DNA of 64,000 bases from Bacteroidales bacterium (GCA_015061055.1 SUXH01000001.1:1-64000), one strand, 5' to 3'; positions 7,901 to 18,074 are shown, numbered from the stretch's first letter. Numbers and translations: made by a program. The notes: generated by a model not told the origin, from the sequence alone.

Positions 7901-9418
7901 TTATAAGTTTTCTATTATGTTCAACATTTTTACTGTAGCTTGAATTGCCGCTTCGATCTGGTCGGCATCAAGTCCTCTTGTTTTGATTAGATGTCCATTA
8001 AATTCCCAGTTGATATTCGTTTGAACCAACGCATCGGTTCTACCGCCCGGTGGAATTGTAACGGTATAGTTTGTAAGTAGTGGGAATGGTCGATTCAGAT
8101 TGTCTTTGTATATGCGTTTAACCGCTTTAACAAAAGCATCGTATTGTCCATCACCAACGGCACTTTGCTGATATTCAGTACCATTGATTTCGAGTTTCAC
8201 TGTCGCAGTGGGGCGTAGACCTTGAGATAGATTAAGGGCATAATTTACCACTTTGACGTGGTTGTGCTGAATATCGTGTTTAAGCACGTCGGCAACGATA
8301 TATGGGAGGTCGGATTGAGTAACAATTTCTTTCTTGTCGCCCAATTCAATGATTCGCTGAGTTACTTTTTTTATGTCATCTTCATTAAGCTCAATGCCAA
8401 GGGCTTCAAGGTTCTTACGAATATTGGCTTTTCCGGAAGTTTTTCCTAAAGCATATTCACGTTCACGCCCGAAACGTTCGGGTAATAAATCATTAAAATA
8501 TAGGTTGTTCTTAGAATCGCCATCGGCATGGACTCCTGCGCATTGAGTGAATACGTTATCGCCAATAATAGGTTTGTTGGATGGAACTATTACACCCGAA
8601 AGGGCTTCAACGATGTGACTAATCTTGTTGATTTTGCTTTCATCTACACCCGTAGTCATTTTTAGCATATCATGAACTACAGTTATTACGCTTGACATTG
8701 GAGCATTTCCGGCACGCTCACCAAGTCCATTAATAGTGCAATGTAATCCTTTAATTCCCACAAGACCTGCTGCAAATGAATTGGCGGTAGCAAGGTCATA
8801 ATCGTTGTGCGCATGGAAATCGAAATGTAACTCGGGGAATCGGGTTACCATTCGCTTGCAGTATTCAAACACTTGATTTGGGTTCATAATACCCAATGTG
8901 TCGGGAAGCATAAAACGTTTGATAGGTAGATCTTTTAGACTTTCTACCATATCATAGACATATTGTTGCGATTGTATAATTCCATTTGACCAGTCTTCGA
9001 GATATATATTTATCGAAAGACCGGCAGCATAAGCCGCTTCAACTTCTTTGCGAATATCGTTCCAATGTTCTTGTGGAGTTTTTTTGAGTTGTAGGCGACA
9101 ATGGCGTTCAGAGCCTTTTGTAAGTAGGTTTATGACTTTTCCGCCTACGTCTTTAACCCACTTAATGGATATTCCGTCATCGATGAAACCGAGTATCTCG
9201 ATGCGCTCAAGGTTTCCTGTTTGTTTTGCCCAAGTGCAAATTTTGGTTACAGATTCAAATTCGCCGGAGGACACGCGTGCCGATGCAATTTCAATGCGTG
9301 GTACAAGCAATTCGGTGAGAATCAGTTTCGTTATAGTGAGTTTTTCGGATGGGGAAAAACTCACTCCGGAAGTTTGTTCCCCATCACGTAGCGTAGTATC
9401 TAAAAGTTCAATTTGCAT
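7901..9418 (-). CDS. Second LeuA-family synthase, probable citramalate synthase (CimA-like)
   Basis: 505 residues. An N-terminal HMGL-like TIM barrel ([19 protein letters not shown] at 4-22; the metal-binding HAHNDYDLATANS near 205) is followed by a C-terminal alpha-isopropylmalate synthase regulatory domain (about 375-505). It is clearly a different subfamily from the LeuA in the same operon. It condenses acetyl-CoA with a 2-keto acid. Pyruvate as substrate, giving (R)-citramalate and hence isoleucine, is an inference from its place between leuD and leuB and from the Ile-rich leader peptide of the operon. The alternative is a LeuA paralog or a regulatory synthase. Spacing to leuD is 24 bases. 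Confidence 0.85.
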   Translation of the reverse strand: MQIELLDTTLRDGEQTSGVSFSPSEKLTITKLILTELLVPRIEIASARVSSGEFESVTKICTWAKQTGNLERIEILGFIDDGISIKWVKDVGGKVINLLTKGSERHCRLQLKKTPQEHWNDIRKEVEAAYAAGLSINIYLEDWSNGIIQSQQYVYDMVESLKDLPIKRFMLPDTLGIMNPNQVFEYCKRMVTRFPELHFDFHAHNDYDLATANSFAAGLVGIKGLHCTINGLGERAGNAPMSSVITVVHDMLKMTTGVDESKINKISHIVEALSGVIVPSNKPIIGDNVFTQCAGVHADGDSKNNLYFNDLLPERFGREREYALGKTSGKANIRKNLEALGIELNEDDIKKVTQRIIELGDKKEIVTQSDLPYIVADVLKHDIQHNHVKVVNYALNLSQGLRPTATVKLEINGTEYQQSAVGDGQYDAFVKAVKRIYKDNLNRPFPLLTNYTVTIPPGGRTDALVQTNINWEFNGHLIKTRGLDADQIEAAIQATVKMLNIIENL

Positions 9419-9442
9419 TATCAGATTGTAGATGAATGAAAA

Positions 9443-10033
9443 TTACTTGTTGTTGCTCTCCCAAATTTCGATGTCATTCTTTTTGCTCAAAAGAAAATCG
9501 ATGTCGTCATATCCTTGTAGAAGACAGTTTTTCTTGTAAGGATTGATGTCGAAAGATTCTTTTTCTCCTGTGGCTTCATTGGTGATAGTTTGTTCTTCAA
9601 GATTCACTGTTACTTGCATAGCTGGATTGTTCTTGATTGATGCAAACAGAGATGCTAAGAATGCTTCACTAACTACGACCGGAAGTACACAATTGTTGAG
9701 TGCGTTATTTTTGAAAATATCGGCAAAAAAACTTGATACTACAACTTTAAATCCATATCCGGCAACAGCCCAAGCAGCGTGTTCGCGGCTTGATCCTGAA
9801 CCGAAATTCTTGCCTGCTACGAGGATTGTACCACTATAAGTGGGGTCGTTCAAAACAAAAGACTTGATGGGATTTCCTTCTTTGTCGTAGCGCCAATCAC
9901 GAAAAAGATTGTCTCCGAATCCTTGACGTGATGTGGCTTTTAGGAAACGAGCCGGAATTATTTGGTCAGTATCAACATTTTCCATTGGTAATGGAATACA
10001 AGTTGACGAGAATGTTACAAATTTATCGTTCAT
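9443..10033 (-). CDS. leuD: 3-isopropylmalate dehydratase, small subunit
   Basis: 196 residues, the normal LeuD length. It pairs with LeuC to isomerise 2- to 3-isopropylmalate. The swivelling aconitase domain motifs are present: [13 protein letters not shown] near residue 20 and [16 protein letters not shown] near residue 75. It lies 21 bases downstream of leuC in the same operon. Confidence 0.97.
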   Translation of the reverse strand: MNDKFVTFSSTCIPLPMENVDTDQIIPARFLKATSRQGFGDNLFRDWRYDKEGNPIKSFVLNDPTYSGTILVAGKNFGSGSSREHAAWAVAGYGFKVVVSSFFADIFKNNALNNCVLPVVVSEAFLASLFASIKNNPAMQVTVNLEEQTITNEATGEKESFDINPYKKNCLLQGYDDIDFLLSKKNDIEIWESNNK

Positions 10034-10054
10034 AATAATTTTTGAGTTGTTCGG

Positions 10055-11449
10055 TTACTTAATTTTAGCGGGATTAGTGATTACACCTGTGATGGCTGCT
10101 GCAGCAGCGACAAGAGGACCGGCAAGGATGGTGCGTGAGCCGGGACCTTGACGGCCTTCGAAATTTCGGTTGGAGGTAGATACTGCATATTTGCCTGCGG
10201 GAATTTTATCTTCATTCATTGCAAGGCAAGCAGAACAACCGGGTTGACGCAATTGGAAACCGGCTTCTTCGAGAATTTTGTCGATACCTTCTTCACGAAT
10301 CTGTTTGTCTACGCCCCATGAACCAGGTACGAGCCAAGCAGTTACATTATCGGATTTCTTTTTGCCTTTTACGAAATTGGCAAATGCTCTAAAGTCTTCA
10401 ATGCGACCATTTGTACAAGAGCCCAAGAAAACGTAGTCGATAGGGTGGCCTTCAAGTTTTTGACCTGCATGGAATCCCATATAATCGAGTGATTTCTGGA
10501 AAGAAATCTTTCCTGCTTCATCTATTTGATCGATAGTTGGGATTGAGTCTTCAATACCCATACCCATACCAGGGTTTGTGCCATAAGTGATACGAGGATC
10601 AATATCGGCTGCATCAAAGTCTATTTCCATATCAAACACAGCGTCATCGTCGCTCTTAAGAGTTTTCCAATAAGCTACAGCTTTGTCCCATTCTTCGCCC
10701 TTAGGAGCAAATTCACGTCCTTTTACATAATTGAATGTGGTTTCGTCGGGAGCTATCATACCACCTCGAGCGCCCATTTCTATACTTAGGTTGCAAACGG
10801 TCATACGTTCTTCCATTGAAAGATTACGAATAGCTTCGCCGGCATATTCGACGAAATATCCGGTAGCACCACCGGTTGTCATTTTGCTTATGATATAAAG
10901 GGCAATGTCCTTTGCTGTGACAAAAGGCTTTAATTTGCCATTAACATTGATGCGCATTGTTTTTGGTTTTGGCTGAAGAATGCACTGTGAAGCAAGCACC
11001 ATTTCAACTTCACTTGTACCAATACCAAAAGCCACAGCACCGAAAGCACCATGAGTAGATGTGTGACTATCACCACATACGATAGTGTATCCCGGAAGTG
11101 TCAATCCATTTTCCGGTCCGATAACGTGAATGATACCATTCTTGGGGTGACCAAGTCCGTACAGCGTTACACCAAATTCATTTGCGTTGCGGGTGAGAGT
11201 TTCAACCTGATTGCGCGACACCGGATCCTGAATTGGTTGGTCTTGGTTTAATGTTGGTATATTGTGGTCGGGAGAACAGAAAGTTTTTTCGGGTCGAAAA
11301 ACTTTAATGCCACGTTCTCTTAATCCTGCAAAAGCTTGAGGGCTTGTAACCTCATGGCAATAGTGGCGATCGATATAAAGTTGTGTAGGTCCACCTGGGA
11401 TTAAGTTCACAACGTGCGCGTCCCAAATCTTATCAAAAAGAGTATTCAT
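10055..11449 (-). CDS. leuC: 3-isopropylmalate dehydratase, large subunit
   Basis: 464 residues. Aconitase-family enzyme carrying the [4Fe-4S] cluster. The ligand cysteines are in [10 protein letters not shown] (near 345) and in CSACLAMN (near 407 and 410); [15 protein letters not shown] near 135 is the conserved active-site segment. It is encoded 36 bases after leuA and before leuD, so the dehydratase subunits are made together. The same enzyme can accept citramalate in organisms with CimA. Confidence 0.98.
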   Translation of the reverse strand: MNTLFDKIWDAHVVNLIPGGPTQLYIDRHYCHEVTSPQAFAGLRERGIKVFRPEKTFCSPDHNIPTLNQDQPIQDPVSRNQVETLTRNANEFGVTLYGLGHPKNGIIHVIGPENGLTLPGYTIVCGDSHTSTHGAFGAVAFGIGTSEVEMVLASQCILQPKPKTMRINVNGKLKPFVTAKDIALYIISKMTTGGATGYFVEYAGEAIRNLSMEERMTVCNLSIEMGARGGMIAPDETTFNYVKGREFAPKGEEWDKAVAYWKTLKSDDDAVFDMEIDFDAADIDPRITYGTNPGMGMGIEDSIPTIDQIDEAGKISFQKSLDYMGFHAGQKLEGHPIDYVFLGSCTNGRIEDFRAFANFVKGKKKSDNVTAWLVPGSWGVDKQIREEGIDKILEEAGFQLRQPGCSACLAMNEDKIPAGKYAVSTSNRNFEGRQGPGSRTILAGPLVAAAAAITGVITNPAKIK

Positions 11450-11485
11450 AATGAATAATAAAAAGTGTATTTTAGTTTATGTTAA

Positions 11486-12985
11486 TTATCTCACAAATTT
11501 ATTTATTGCATCAATAAAGGCTTCTGTTGATGCAGCTATAATGTCGGTGTTGGCTGAGAATCCGTAATAATGGTTTCCGTCGTATTCAACTGTCATATGT
11601 ACTTTGCCGACGTCGTTGCTTCCTCTTGTAATTGCCTGAATAAGGAATTCTTGAACAATCATTTGGCGATGAATGATTTGTTTAATAGCAGTGATTGCGG
11701 CATCCACAGGGCCATTCCCAGTGGCGCAAGCCTCAAATCTCTCGCCGGCAATATTCAATCCAACACTTGCTACTGAGCGTACTCCAACGCCTGATGTTAC
11801 TTGAAGATAATCAAGCTTGATTCTTGCATCTTTATCGCGATGTTTACCCGCAATAACGAGAATATCGTCGTCGGTAATGTTTTTCTTGCGGTCGGCAAGT
11901 TTGAGGAATTCTTGGTAAGCTATATCAAGTTCATCTTTTTCCATCTCGATGCCAAGGACTTGGAAACGATGTTTGAGTGCGGCATGACCACTGCGAGCTG
12001 TTAGAACTATTGAATTTGGATCTTCGATACCCACATCTTTAGGGTCGATGATTTCGTAGCTTTCTCTGTTTTTTAGTACACCATCTTGATGTATACCCGA
12101 AGAATGTGCAAATGCGTTACGTCCTACGATAGCCTTGTTGGGTTGCACCGGCATATTCATTAAGCTCGACACCATCTTACTTGTTTTGTATATTTTAGGA
12201 GTGTTGATGTTGGTAACGATGTCAAGGTCTTTGTGGCTCTTGAATACCATAGCAACTTCTTCTAGAGATGTATTGCCGGCACGTTCTCCAATACCATTTA
12301 TGGTTACTTCGGCTTGGCGTGCACCGTTTAATATTCCCGAAATGGTGTTGGCTGTAGCCATACCGAGATCGTTGTGGCAATGTGTCGCAATTGTTACTTT
12401 GTCGATACCATCAACGTGTTCGATAAGGTACTTGATTTTTTTACCAAATTCTTCGGGTAGGCAATATCCTGTAGTGTCGGGAATGTTGATGACTGTGGCT
12501 CCGGCTTTTATTACGGCTTCAACTACTCGAGCAAGATATTCATTGTCGGTGCGTCCGGCATCTTCGGCATAGAATTGTACGTCTTCAACGTATTTCTTTG
12601 CGTATTTAACACATTTGATTGCGCGTTCGAGAATTTCTTCGCGAGTGCTGTTGAATTTGTATTGGATGTGATAATCGGATGTTCCAATACCTGTGTGGAT
12701 GCGTTTGCGTTTTGCGTATTGAAGAGCTTCGGCAGCAACGTCGATGTCTTTCTCCACTGCACGTGTGAGAGCACAAATACTTGGCCAGGTAACGGCTTTG
12801 GATATTTCTATTACAGATTTAAAGTCGCCGGGGCTTGAAACAGGGAATCCTGCTTCAATAACGTCAACACCAAGTTCTTCAAGAGCTTTAGCTACTTGAA
12901 TTTTCTCAACAGTGTTGAGTTGGCAACCGGGTACCTGCTCACCGTCACGAAGTGTTGTGTCGAAGATGAAAAGTCTGTTACTCAT
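11486..12985 (-). CDS. leuA: 2-isopropylmalate synthase
   Basis: 499 residues. First committed enzyme of leucine synthesis, joining acetyl-CoA and 2-ketoisovalerate. [17 protein letters not shown] (8-24) carries the catalytic Arg and metal Asp, [13 protein letters not shown] (near 201) the metal His pair, and the C-terminal 120 residues form the leucine-binding regulatory domain ([15 protein letters not shown]). It is the first gene of the operon and is preceded by a 200-nt leader with an Ile/Leu-rich peptide and a terminator, so it is probably controlled both by leucine feedback and by attenuation. Confidence 0.98.
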   Translation of the reverse strand: MSNRLFIFDTTLRDGEQVPGCQLNTVEKIQVAKALEELGVDVIEAGFPVSSPGDFKSVIEISKAVTWPSICALTRAVEKDIDVAAEALQYAKRKRIHTGIGTSDYHIQYKFNSTREEILERAIKCVKYAKKYVEDVQFYAEDAGRTDNEYLARVVEAVIKAGATVINIPDTTGYCLPEEFGKKIKYLIEHVDGIDKVTIATHCHNDLGMATANTISGILNGARQAEVTINGIGERAGNTSLEEVAMVFKSHKDLDIVTNINTPKIYKTSKMVSSLMNMPVQPNKAIVGRNAFAHSSGIHQDGVLKNRESYEIIDPKDVGIEDPNSIVLTARSGHAALKHRFQVLGIEMEKDELDIAYQEFLKLADRKKNITDDDILVIAGKHRDKDARIKLDYLQVTSGVGVRSVASVGLNIAGERFEACATGNGPVDAAITAIKQIIHRQMIVQEFLIQAITRGSNDVGKVHMTVEYDGNHYYGFSANTDIIAASTEAFIDAINKFVR

Positions 12986-13021
12986 ATTGTTGTCTTTTTT
13001 CTTTTGTAATCAAAATAAAAT

Positions 13022-13048
13022 GACCTTTCTTGCGGTATAAGAAAGGTC
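13022..13048 (-). terminator. Attenuator hairpin of the leu operon
   Basis: Perfect 10-bp stem, arms 13022-13031 and 13039-13048 with a 7-nt loop. On the minus strand it is followed by ATTTTATTTTG, a U-rich run, and it ends 36 bases before the leuA start. The 5' arm (ACCTTTC, 13047-13041) can instead pair with GAAAGGT at 13114-13108, which overlaps the stop codon of the leader peptide. These are the exclusive terminator and antiterminator pairings of a ribosome-mediated attenuator. Confidence 0.85.
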
Positions 13049-13112
13049 GTATATTATGAATTTATATAAATCTGTGTTTTGGTAAATAAATCAAACTTTC
13101 ATATATAACCTT

Positions 13113-13181
13113 TCATTCTATTGCTTTGATGTCCAGCAGCAGAATAATGGAAATATTAATATTTGATATATTGTTTAGCAT
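13113..13181 (-). CDS. Leu operon leader peptide (Ile/Leu rich)
   Basis: A 22-codon frame beginning ATG CTA and ending GAA TGA. It contains seven Ile and four Leu codons, with the core ISIILLLDI holding Ile-Ile-Leu-Leu-Leu in a row. It starts about 15 bases after the predicted transcription start. Its stop codon overlaps the 5' arm of an antiterminator, and a terminator follows before leuA. Stalling of the ribosome at the Ile/Leu codons would leave the antiterminator arm free and allow read-through; quick translation to the stop codon would cover it and allow termination. Function is inferred from architecture. The frame is too short to prove by coding statistics. Confidence 0.82.
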   Translation of the reverse strand: MLNNISNINISIILLLDIKAIE

Positions 13182-13202
13182 AGATATATGTAATATTCTT
13201 TG

Positions 13203-13233
13203 CAAAAATAATGATATTATTGCATTTTGCAAA
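13203..13233 (-). promoter_or_regulatory. Promoter of the leu operon
   Basis: On the minus strand TTTG (13233-13230), 19 bases, then TATTTTTG (13210-13203) match the Bacteroidetes -33/-7 consensus. Predicted transcription starts near 13195, so the mRNA leader before leuA is about 210 nt. Confidence 0.75.
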
Positions 13234-13292
13234 ATAATTATTGATTTTTGTTGCAAAAAGTGAGAAAATGAGTGAAATGTGATTTAAATAAA

Positions 13293-13320
13293 AGCGCCCA
13301 ATCGTGAATGATTGAGCGCT
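13293..13320 (-). terminator. Terminator of rpoD
   Basis: Arms 13293-13302 and 13311-13320 (AGCGCCCAAT / ATTGAGCGCT) with one mismatch and an 8-nt loop, 27 bases past the rpoD stop codon. On the minus strand it runs into a T/A-rich tract. Confidence 0.65.
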
Positions 13321-13346
13321 TAGCAATTAAAAAACGGAGATATTGA

Positions 13347-14207
13347 TTAGTCTCCTAAGTAACTCTTAAGTAGAATGCTTTTTTGTCCTTTGAGCTTGCG
13401 TATAGCCTTTTCTTTGATTTGACGTACGCGTTCACGAGTGAGGTCGAATTTTGCACCAATTTCTTCGAGTGTCATTTCTTGACAACCAATGCCGAAGAAC
13501 ATTTTCAAGATGTCGCGTTCACGTTCGTGCAACTGATTAAGAGCACGGTCAACTTCTTTAGAAAGAGATTCCTGATTCAATGAAGAGTCTGCCATAGGAG
13601 AATCGTCGTTTGTAAGCACGTCGAGCAGGCTGTTGTCTTCGCCTTCTACGAAAGGTGCGTCTACAGAAATGTGTCGGCCTGATACTTTCAGTGTGTCAGA
13701 AATCTTGTCCACCGGAATTTCCAGTTGTTCAGCCAATTCTTCGGCTGAAGGACGGCGTTCATTCTCTTGCTCAAATTTAGAAAGCGCTTTACCAATCTTA
13801 TTCAGCGAACCAACTTGGTTGAGAGGAAGACGCACAATACGTGACTGCTCGGCAAGAGCCTGCAGAATAGATTGGCGAATCCACCATACGGCATAAGAGA
13901 TGAACTTGAAACCACGAGTTTCGTCAAATTTCTGAGCTGCTTTAATCAAGCCAAGATTTCCTTCGTTGATTAAGTCGGGAAGACTTAATCCTTGGTTTTG
14001 GTACTGTTTTGCTACAGAAACAACGAAACGTAGGTTAGCGCGTGTGAGTTTCTCAAGGGCTGCATGGTCACCTTTCTTGATTGCTTGTGCCAACTCTACT
14101 TCTTCTTCTACCGAAATAAGTTCTTCTCTACCAATTTCTTGTAGATACTTGTCAAGTGAAGCACTTTCACGATTGGTGATCGATTTGGTAATCTTTAATT
14201 GTCTCAT
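13347..14207 (-). CDS. rpoD: Primary sigma factor RpoD (sigma-ABfr type)
   Basis: 286 residues. It directs RNA polymerase to housekeeping promoters. Region 1.2 begins at [22 protein letters not shown]. Region 2 contains [17 protein letters not shown] and [16 protein letters not shown]. Region 3 follows, and region 4 ends with [23 protein letters not shown]. Region 1.1 and the long non-conserved insert of proteobacterial RpoD are absent, which is normal in Bacteroidetes, where this short factor reads TTTG/TAnnTTTG. Many such boxes are seen in this window. It is a single-gene unit with its own terminator. Confidence 0.97.
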   Translation of the reverse strand: MRQLKITKSITNRESASLDKYLQEIGREELISVEEEVELAQAIKKGDHAALEKLTRANLRFVVSVAKQYQNQGLSLPDLINEGNLGLIKAAQKFDETRGFKFISYAVWWIRQSILQALAEQSRIVRLPLNQVGSLNKIGKALSKFEQENERRPSAEELAEQLEIPVDKISDTLKVSGRHISVDAPFVEGEDNSLLDVLTNDDSPMADSSLNQESLSKEVDRALNQLHERERDILKMFFGIGCQEMTLEEIGAKFDLTRERVRQIKEKAIRKLKGQKSILLKSYLGD

Positions 14208-14372
14208 TTTTATTCTAAGAGAATTTAACGCGCAAAGATAGTGATTTTCAGTAGAAAATACAAGTTTTTGCGTGTGTGATTGCTAATCTTTTCGCTAAAT
14301 ACGTATAATTCAAAGGTATAACGTTTAAATCTTGTGTTTTATTTTGGGGTTTTGAAAGATTAACGAAAAAAG

Positions 14373-14408
14373 AACCGATGTCCTGTGTTGTGTAGTAGAA
14401 CATCGGTT
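14373..14408 (-). terminator. Terminator of the etfBA-acyl-CoA dehydrogenase operon
   Basis: Arms AACCGATGT (14373-14381) and ACATCGGTT (14400-14408) form a perfect 9-bp stem. On the minus strand it is followed by CTTTTTTCG, and it lies 26 bases after the dehydrogenase stop codon. Confidence 0.8.
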
Positions 14409-14434
14409 TGTAATAAATGTTATCAAATCTTGAT

Positions 14435-16141
14435 TTATTCAGTGTAACTGTAGTCAGCTTGTGATGCAACGTCGAATTTGTTGATGAAATCGGCGTGGCG
14501 AGTTACTTCTGCTTCGCCAAAACGAACATAGTTGCGTGCAGATTTAGCAAATTCTTCATTGCGATTAGCATCATCAAGAAGCAAGTAGCCCATAATGATG
14601 TGTCCTGCCATTTCAACCATACGGCGTGCGTGGAAATCGGTGTAAGAAGTGTCTTTTGCTTCCGATACCTTTGAAACTGCTGCTTCGTATACGCTTGTCA
14701 TAGCTTGCAATTTAGCTTGTAAAGGCTTCAATGATTCAGCATATTCTACTGCGTCAAGCTCTTTGATGAAATTGCTGTAAGTGCCTGTTGTGACGTGGCG
14801 AATAGCAGCAACTACTTGTAATTGTGTAGTACCTTCGTAGATTGAAGTGATGCGAGCATCACGATATACGCGTTCGCAAGCATAGTCCTTCATAAATCCG
14901 GAACCACCATGTATTTGAATACAGTCGTAAGCATTTTGGTTACAGAATTCGCTACTCATACCTTTACCAAGAGGAGTGCAAGCATCGGCAAGTTTGCTGT
15001 AATATTTCATTTCAGCTCGCTCTTCGGGAGTAAGAGTACGTTCTTTTGCGATATCTTCGTAAATCTTATACATATCCACAAAACGAGCTGTGGTGTATAG
15101 AAGCGAACGAGATGCATCAAGTTTTGCCTTCATTGTAGAAAGGATTTCACCAACTGCAGGGAAGTTGATAATAGCTTTACCAAATTGGCAACGATCCTTA
15201 GCATAAGCAAGAGCTTCACGATAAGCAATTTCGCTTACACCCACTGATTGTGCAGCAATACCAAGACGTGCGCCATTCATAAGAGCCATAACGTACTTGA
15301 TAAGACCAAGACGACGAGAACCGCAAAGTTCAGCCTTAGCGTTCTTGTAAACAAGTTCGCAAGTAGGGGAGCCTTTGATACCCATCTTGTTTTCGATGCG
15401 ACGCACTGTTACACCGCCATTGCGCTTGTCGTAGATAAACATTGAAAGACCACGACCGTCTTTAGTACCTTCTTCAGAGCGAGCAAGTACCAAGTGAATA
15501 TCGCTATCACCATTTGTGATGAAACGCTTAACACCATTCAATAGCCAAGTGCCATCTTCTTGTGGTGTAGCTTTAAGCATTACAGATTGAAGGTCGGAAC
15601 CTGCATCCGGTTCGGTAAGGTCCATTGACATTGTTTCGCCTGCACACACACGAGTGATATAGCGTTGTTTTTGATCTTCATCGGCAAATTCGTAGATTGT
15701 TTCGGCGCAGTCTTGAAGTCCCCAAAGGTTTTCGAAACCGGTGTCGGCGCGGCTTACGATATCGGCAGCCATAATATATGGAGTGATAGGGAAGTTAAGC
15801 CCGCCAAAACGACGAGGCATAGCCATACCCATTAGTCCTGCTTTGCGGCAGAGTTCAATGTTTTCTTGAGTGGCATCGGCATAGATAACACGTCCGTTTT
15901 CAACACGTGGTCCTTGGTGGTCCACACTTTCGGCATTGTCGGCGATTGTTGTACCGCATATTTCGCCTACTATTTCAAGAACCTTTTCGTACGAATCCAT
16001 TGCGTCTTCAAAGTCGAAAGGAGCATAGTCGTACTTTTCGGCATCTGTGTAGTTGCGTTCTTTTAGCTCAACGATTTTGCGCATCAATGGGTGATTGAGA
16101 TGATGCTTTAAATCGGGGTTGTCTGTATAGAAATTAGCCAT
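14435..16141 (-). CDS. Acyl-CoA dehydrogenase
   Basis: 568 residues. FAD-dependent oxidation of an acyl-CoA, or in anaerobes the reverse enoyl-CoA reduction, with electrons passed through ETF. ACAD domains are in order: N-terminal helical, the middle beta domain (MSMDLTEPDAGSDLQSV, FITNGDSDIH) and the C-terminal helical domain (RCQFGKAI, CIQIHGGSGFMKDYACERVYRDARITSIYEGT). A further helical extension of about 100 residues makes it longer than classical ~380-residue enzymes. The catalytic base is probably the Glu in YEGTTQLQ. It is encoded 8 bases downstream of etfA. The acyl chain length used is unknown. Confidence 0.95.
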   Translation of the reverse strand: MANFYTDNPDLKHHLNHPLMRKIVELKERNYTDAEKYDYAPFDFEDAMDSYEKVLEIVGEICGTTIADNAESVDHQGPRVENGRVIYADATQENIELCRKAGLMGMAMPRRFGGLNFPITPYIMAADIVSRADTGFENLWGLQDCAETIYEFADEDQKQRYITRVCAGETMSMDLTEPDAGSDLQSVMLKATPQEDGTWLLNGVKRFITNGDSDIHLVLARSEEGTKDGRGLSMFIYDKRNGGVTVRRIENKMGIKGSPTCELVYKNAKAELCGSRRLGLIKYVMALMNGARLGIAAQSVGVSEIAYREALAYAKDRCQFGKAIINFPAVGEILSTMKAKLDASRSLLYTTARFVDMYKIYEDIAKERTLTPEERAEMKYYSKLADACTPLGKGMSSEFCNQNAYDCIQIHGGSGFMKDYACERVYRDARITSIYEGTTQLQVVAAIRHVTTGTYSNFIKELDAVEYAESLKPLQAKLQAMTSVYEAAVSKVSEAKDTSYTDFHARRMVEMAGHIIMGYLLLDDANRNEEFAKSARNYVRFGEAEVTRHADFINKFDVASQADYSYTE

Positions 16142-16149
16142 AGTTCAGT

Positions 16150-17178
16150 TTACTTAGAGTTCTTTTTGTAATACTTAATGAGTTTTGGAACTATATCTTC
16201 CATATTGCCTGTGATTACGTAGTCGGCAATAGTGTTGATAGGTGCGTTAGGGTCATTATTGATAGAAATAATGATAGAACTATCTTGCATACCTGCAACG
16301 TGTTGGATTTGTCCGGAAATACCGCAAGCGATGTAAAGTTTAGGACGCACTGTAACACCTGTTTGACCGATTTGTCGAGCATGTTCTGTGAAACCTGCAT
16401 CGACTGCTGCACGTGAAGCACCTACTTCGCCACCAAGAACATTGGCAAGTTCGTGAAGAAGTTCGAAATTTTCTTTACTACCTACACCATAACCACCGGC
16501 AACAATAATAGGCGCATTCTTGATGTTGATGTCGCATTTTTCGATGTGACGGTCGATGATTGAAACGACGAAATCGGTGTCGTTTACATATTTGTTTACA
16601 TCAAGGTTTATTACTTCACCTTTGTGATTGTCGTTGTAAACCTCTTTCTTCATTACGCCTTCGCGTACAGTTGCCATTTGCGGACGACATTCAGGATTAA
16701 CGATTGTAGCCACAATATTACCTCCGAATGCAGGGCGGATTTGGTAAAGAAGATTCTTGTATTCAGTGCCTGATTTAGGATCGGTGTGGTCGCCTATTTC
16801 GAGTGATGTACAGTCGGCAGTAAGACCGCTGTGCAAACAAGAAGAAACGCGAGGACCAAGGTCGCGACCGATGCAAGTTGCCCCCATCAAGCATATTTGA
16901 GGTTGAGTCTCTTTGAAAAGATTAATAAGAATTGAAGAATGAGGAAGTGATGTGTAAGGGTAAAGACGAGCGTCTTCAGCTTTATATACAACATCAGCGC
17001 CATAAGGGAATAGCTGATTCTCTATGCCTTCGAGTTTGTCGCCGATAACGATGGCTTCAAGCTTCACGCCAAGTTCGGTAGCAAGTTTGCGACCCTTAGT
17101 GAGAAGTTCAAGGCTCACATCGGCTACTTTACCATCTTCAAATTCACAGTATACTATTAAATTGTTTAGATTTGCCAT
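16150..17178 (-). CDS. etfA: Electron transfer flavoprotein, alpha subunit
   Basis: 342 residues. FAD-binding subunit of ETF. The C-terminal FAD domain shows the signature from RPKLYIACGISGQIQHVAGM to NDPNAPI (about residues 275-315), preceded by GASRAAVDAGF. The N-terminal part is the shared Rossmann-like ETF domain. It is co-transcribed with etfB (23 bases upstream) and the acyl-CoA dehydrogenase, so the three form one redox module. Whether it bifurcates electrons cannot be settled from the sequence alone. Confidence 0.97.
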   Translation of the reverse strand: MANLNNLIVYCEFEDGKVADVSLELLTKGRKLATELGVKLEAIVIGDKLEGIENQLFPYGADVVYKAEDARLYPYTSLPHSSILINLFKETQPQICLMGATCIGRDLGPRVSSCLHSGLTADCTSLEIGDHTDPKSGTEYKNLLYQIRPAFGGNIVATIVNPECRPQMATVREGVMKKEVYNDNHKGEVINLDVNKYVNDTDFVVSIIDRHIEKCDINIKNAPIIVAGGYGVGSKENFELLHELANVLGGEVGASRAAVDAGFTEHARQIGQTGVTVRPKLYIACGISGQIQHVAGMQDSSIIISINNDPNAPINTIADYVITGNMEDIVPKLIKYYKKNSK

Positions 17179-17201
17179 AGTTTTAATGTCTGTTTGATAA
17201 A

Positions 17202-18074
17202 TTAACCGATAGTGTGGTTAGCGATAAGTTCTTGTACAAGTTCTTCGATACCTGCTTCATCGGCACCATCGAGTTGCTTGCTTTCCTTTGCGGTGAATAC
17301 TACATTAACGATAGTTTTAACCTTAGTAGGGGAGCCGTTGAGACCTATTTGTGCAGGGTCGGCATTTACATCGGCTGCGCTCCATTCCATTAGGTTGAGG
17401 TAATCGCGTCCTTCGAGACGTGCTAATTGTGCTTCGTTCAAAGTAGCTTTTTCGCTTGGAGTAACTGCATATTTGTATTTTTGGATAAGACGTGCGTTAC
17501 GTGGACGACAAGGCGCAGCCGAACCATTTACAGTTACAACAAGTGGAAGCGGAGCTTCAACTGTTTCTGAACCTTTTTCGATACGACGTTTAATAGTCGC
17601 TTTTCCATCTTTTACTGATACTTCTTCAGCGTATGTTACTTGTGGAAGACCAAGTTTTTCGGCGATTTGCGGACCCACTTGTGCGGTGTCGCCGTCGATA
17701 GCTTGACGACCTCCAATAATGATATCAAAATCCTTAAGGTGACGTACTGCCGCTGCAAGAGAATAAGATGTTGCGAGGGTGTCGGCACCGCCAAGAGCGC
17801 GATCGGTAAGCACGATACCAGTATCAGCACCACGATAAAGTCCTTCTCTAATCACTTCGGCAGCACGAGGCAAACCCATAGTCAAGATTGTGATTTTAGA
17901 GCCCGGGTGCTCGTCTTTTAGTCTCAAGGCTTGTTCCAATGCGTTCAAATCTTCAGGGTTGAAGATTGCAGGAAGCGCAGCGCGGTTGATAGTACCGTCG
18001 GCTTTCATCGCATCTTTGCCTACATTACGAGTATCTGGCACTTGTTTTGCCAAAACTACGATATTCAAACTCAT
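17202..18074 (-). CDS. etfB: Electron transfer flavoprotein, beta subunit
   Basis: 290 residues, a little longer than mammalian-type EtfB and typical of the anaerobe group. It shows the family start NIVVLAKQVPDT, the motif ADTLATSYSLAAAV, and the signature region VEAPLPLVVTVNGSAAPCRPRNARLI split over residues about 170-195. First gene of the operon. On the minus strand a -7-like TACCTTTG lies about 80 bases upstream, followed by a GCACcgaaaaGTGC hairpin whose role is unknown. Confidence 0.97.
   Translation of the reverse strand: MSLNIVVLAKQVPDTRNVGKDAMKADGTINRAALPAIFNPEDLNALEQALRLKDEHPGSKITILTMGLPRAAEVIREGLYRGADTGIVLTDRALGGADTLATSYSLAAAVRHLKDFDIIIGGRQAIDGDTAQVGPQIAEKLGLPQVTYAEEVSVKDGKATIKRRIEKGSETVEAPLPLVVTVNGSAAPCRPRNARLIQKYKYAVTPSEKATLNEAQLARLEGRDYLNLMEWSAADVNADPAQIGLNGSPTKVKTIVNVVFTAKESKQLDGADEAGIEELVQELIANHTIG

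Noticed and set aside
12135-12572. 145-codon plus-strand frame opposite leuA
   Set aside because: It is the antisense of a well-conserved gene; long open antisense frames are a codon-bias effect here. The same holds for frames opposite htpG, lon, clpB and rpoD.
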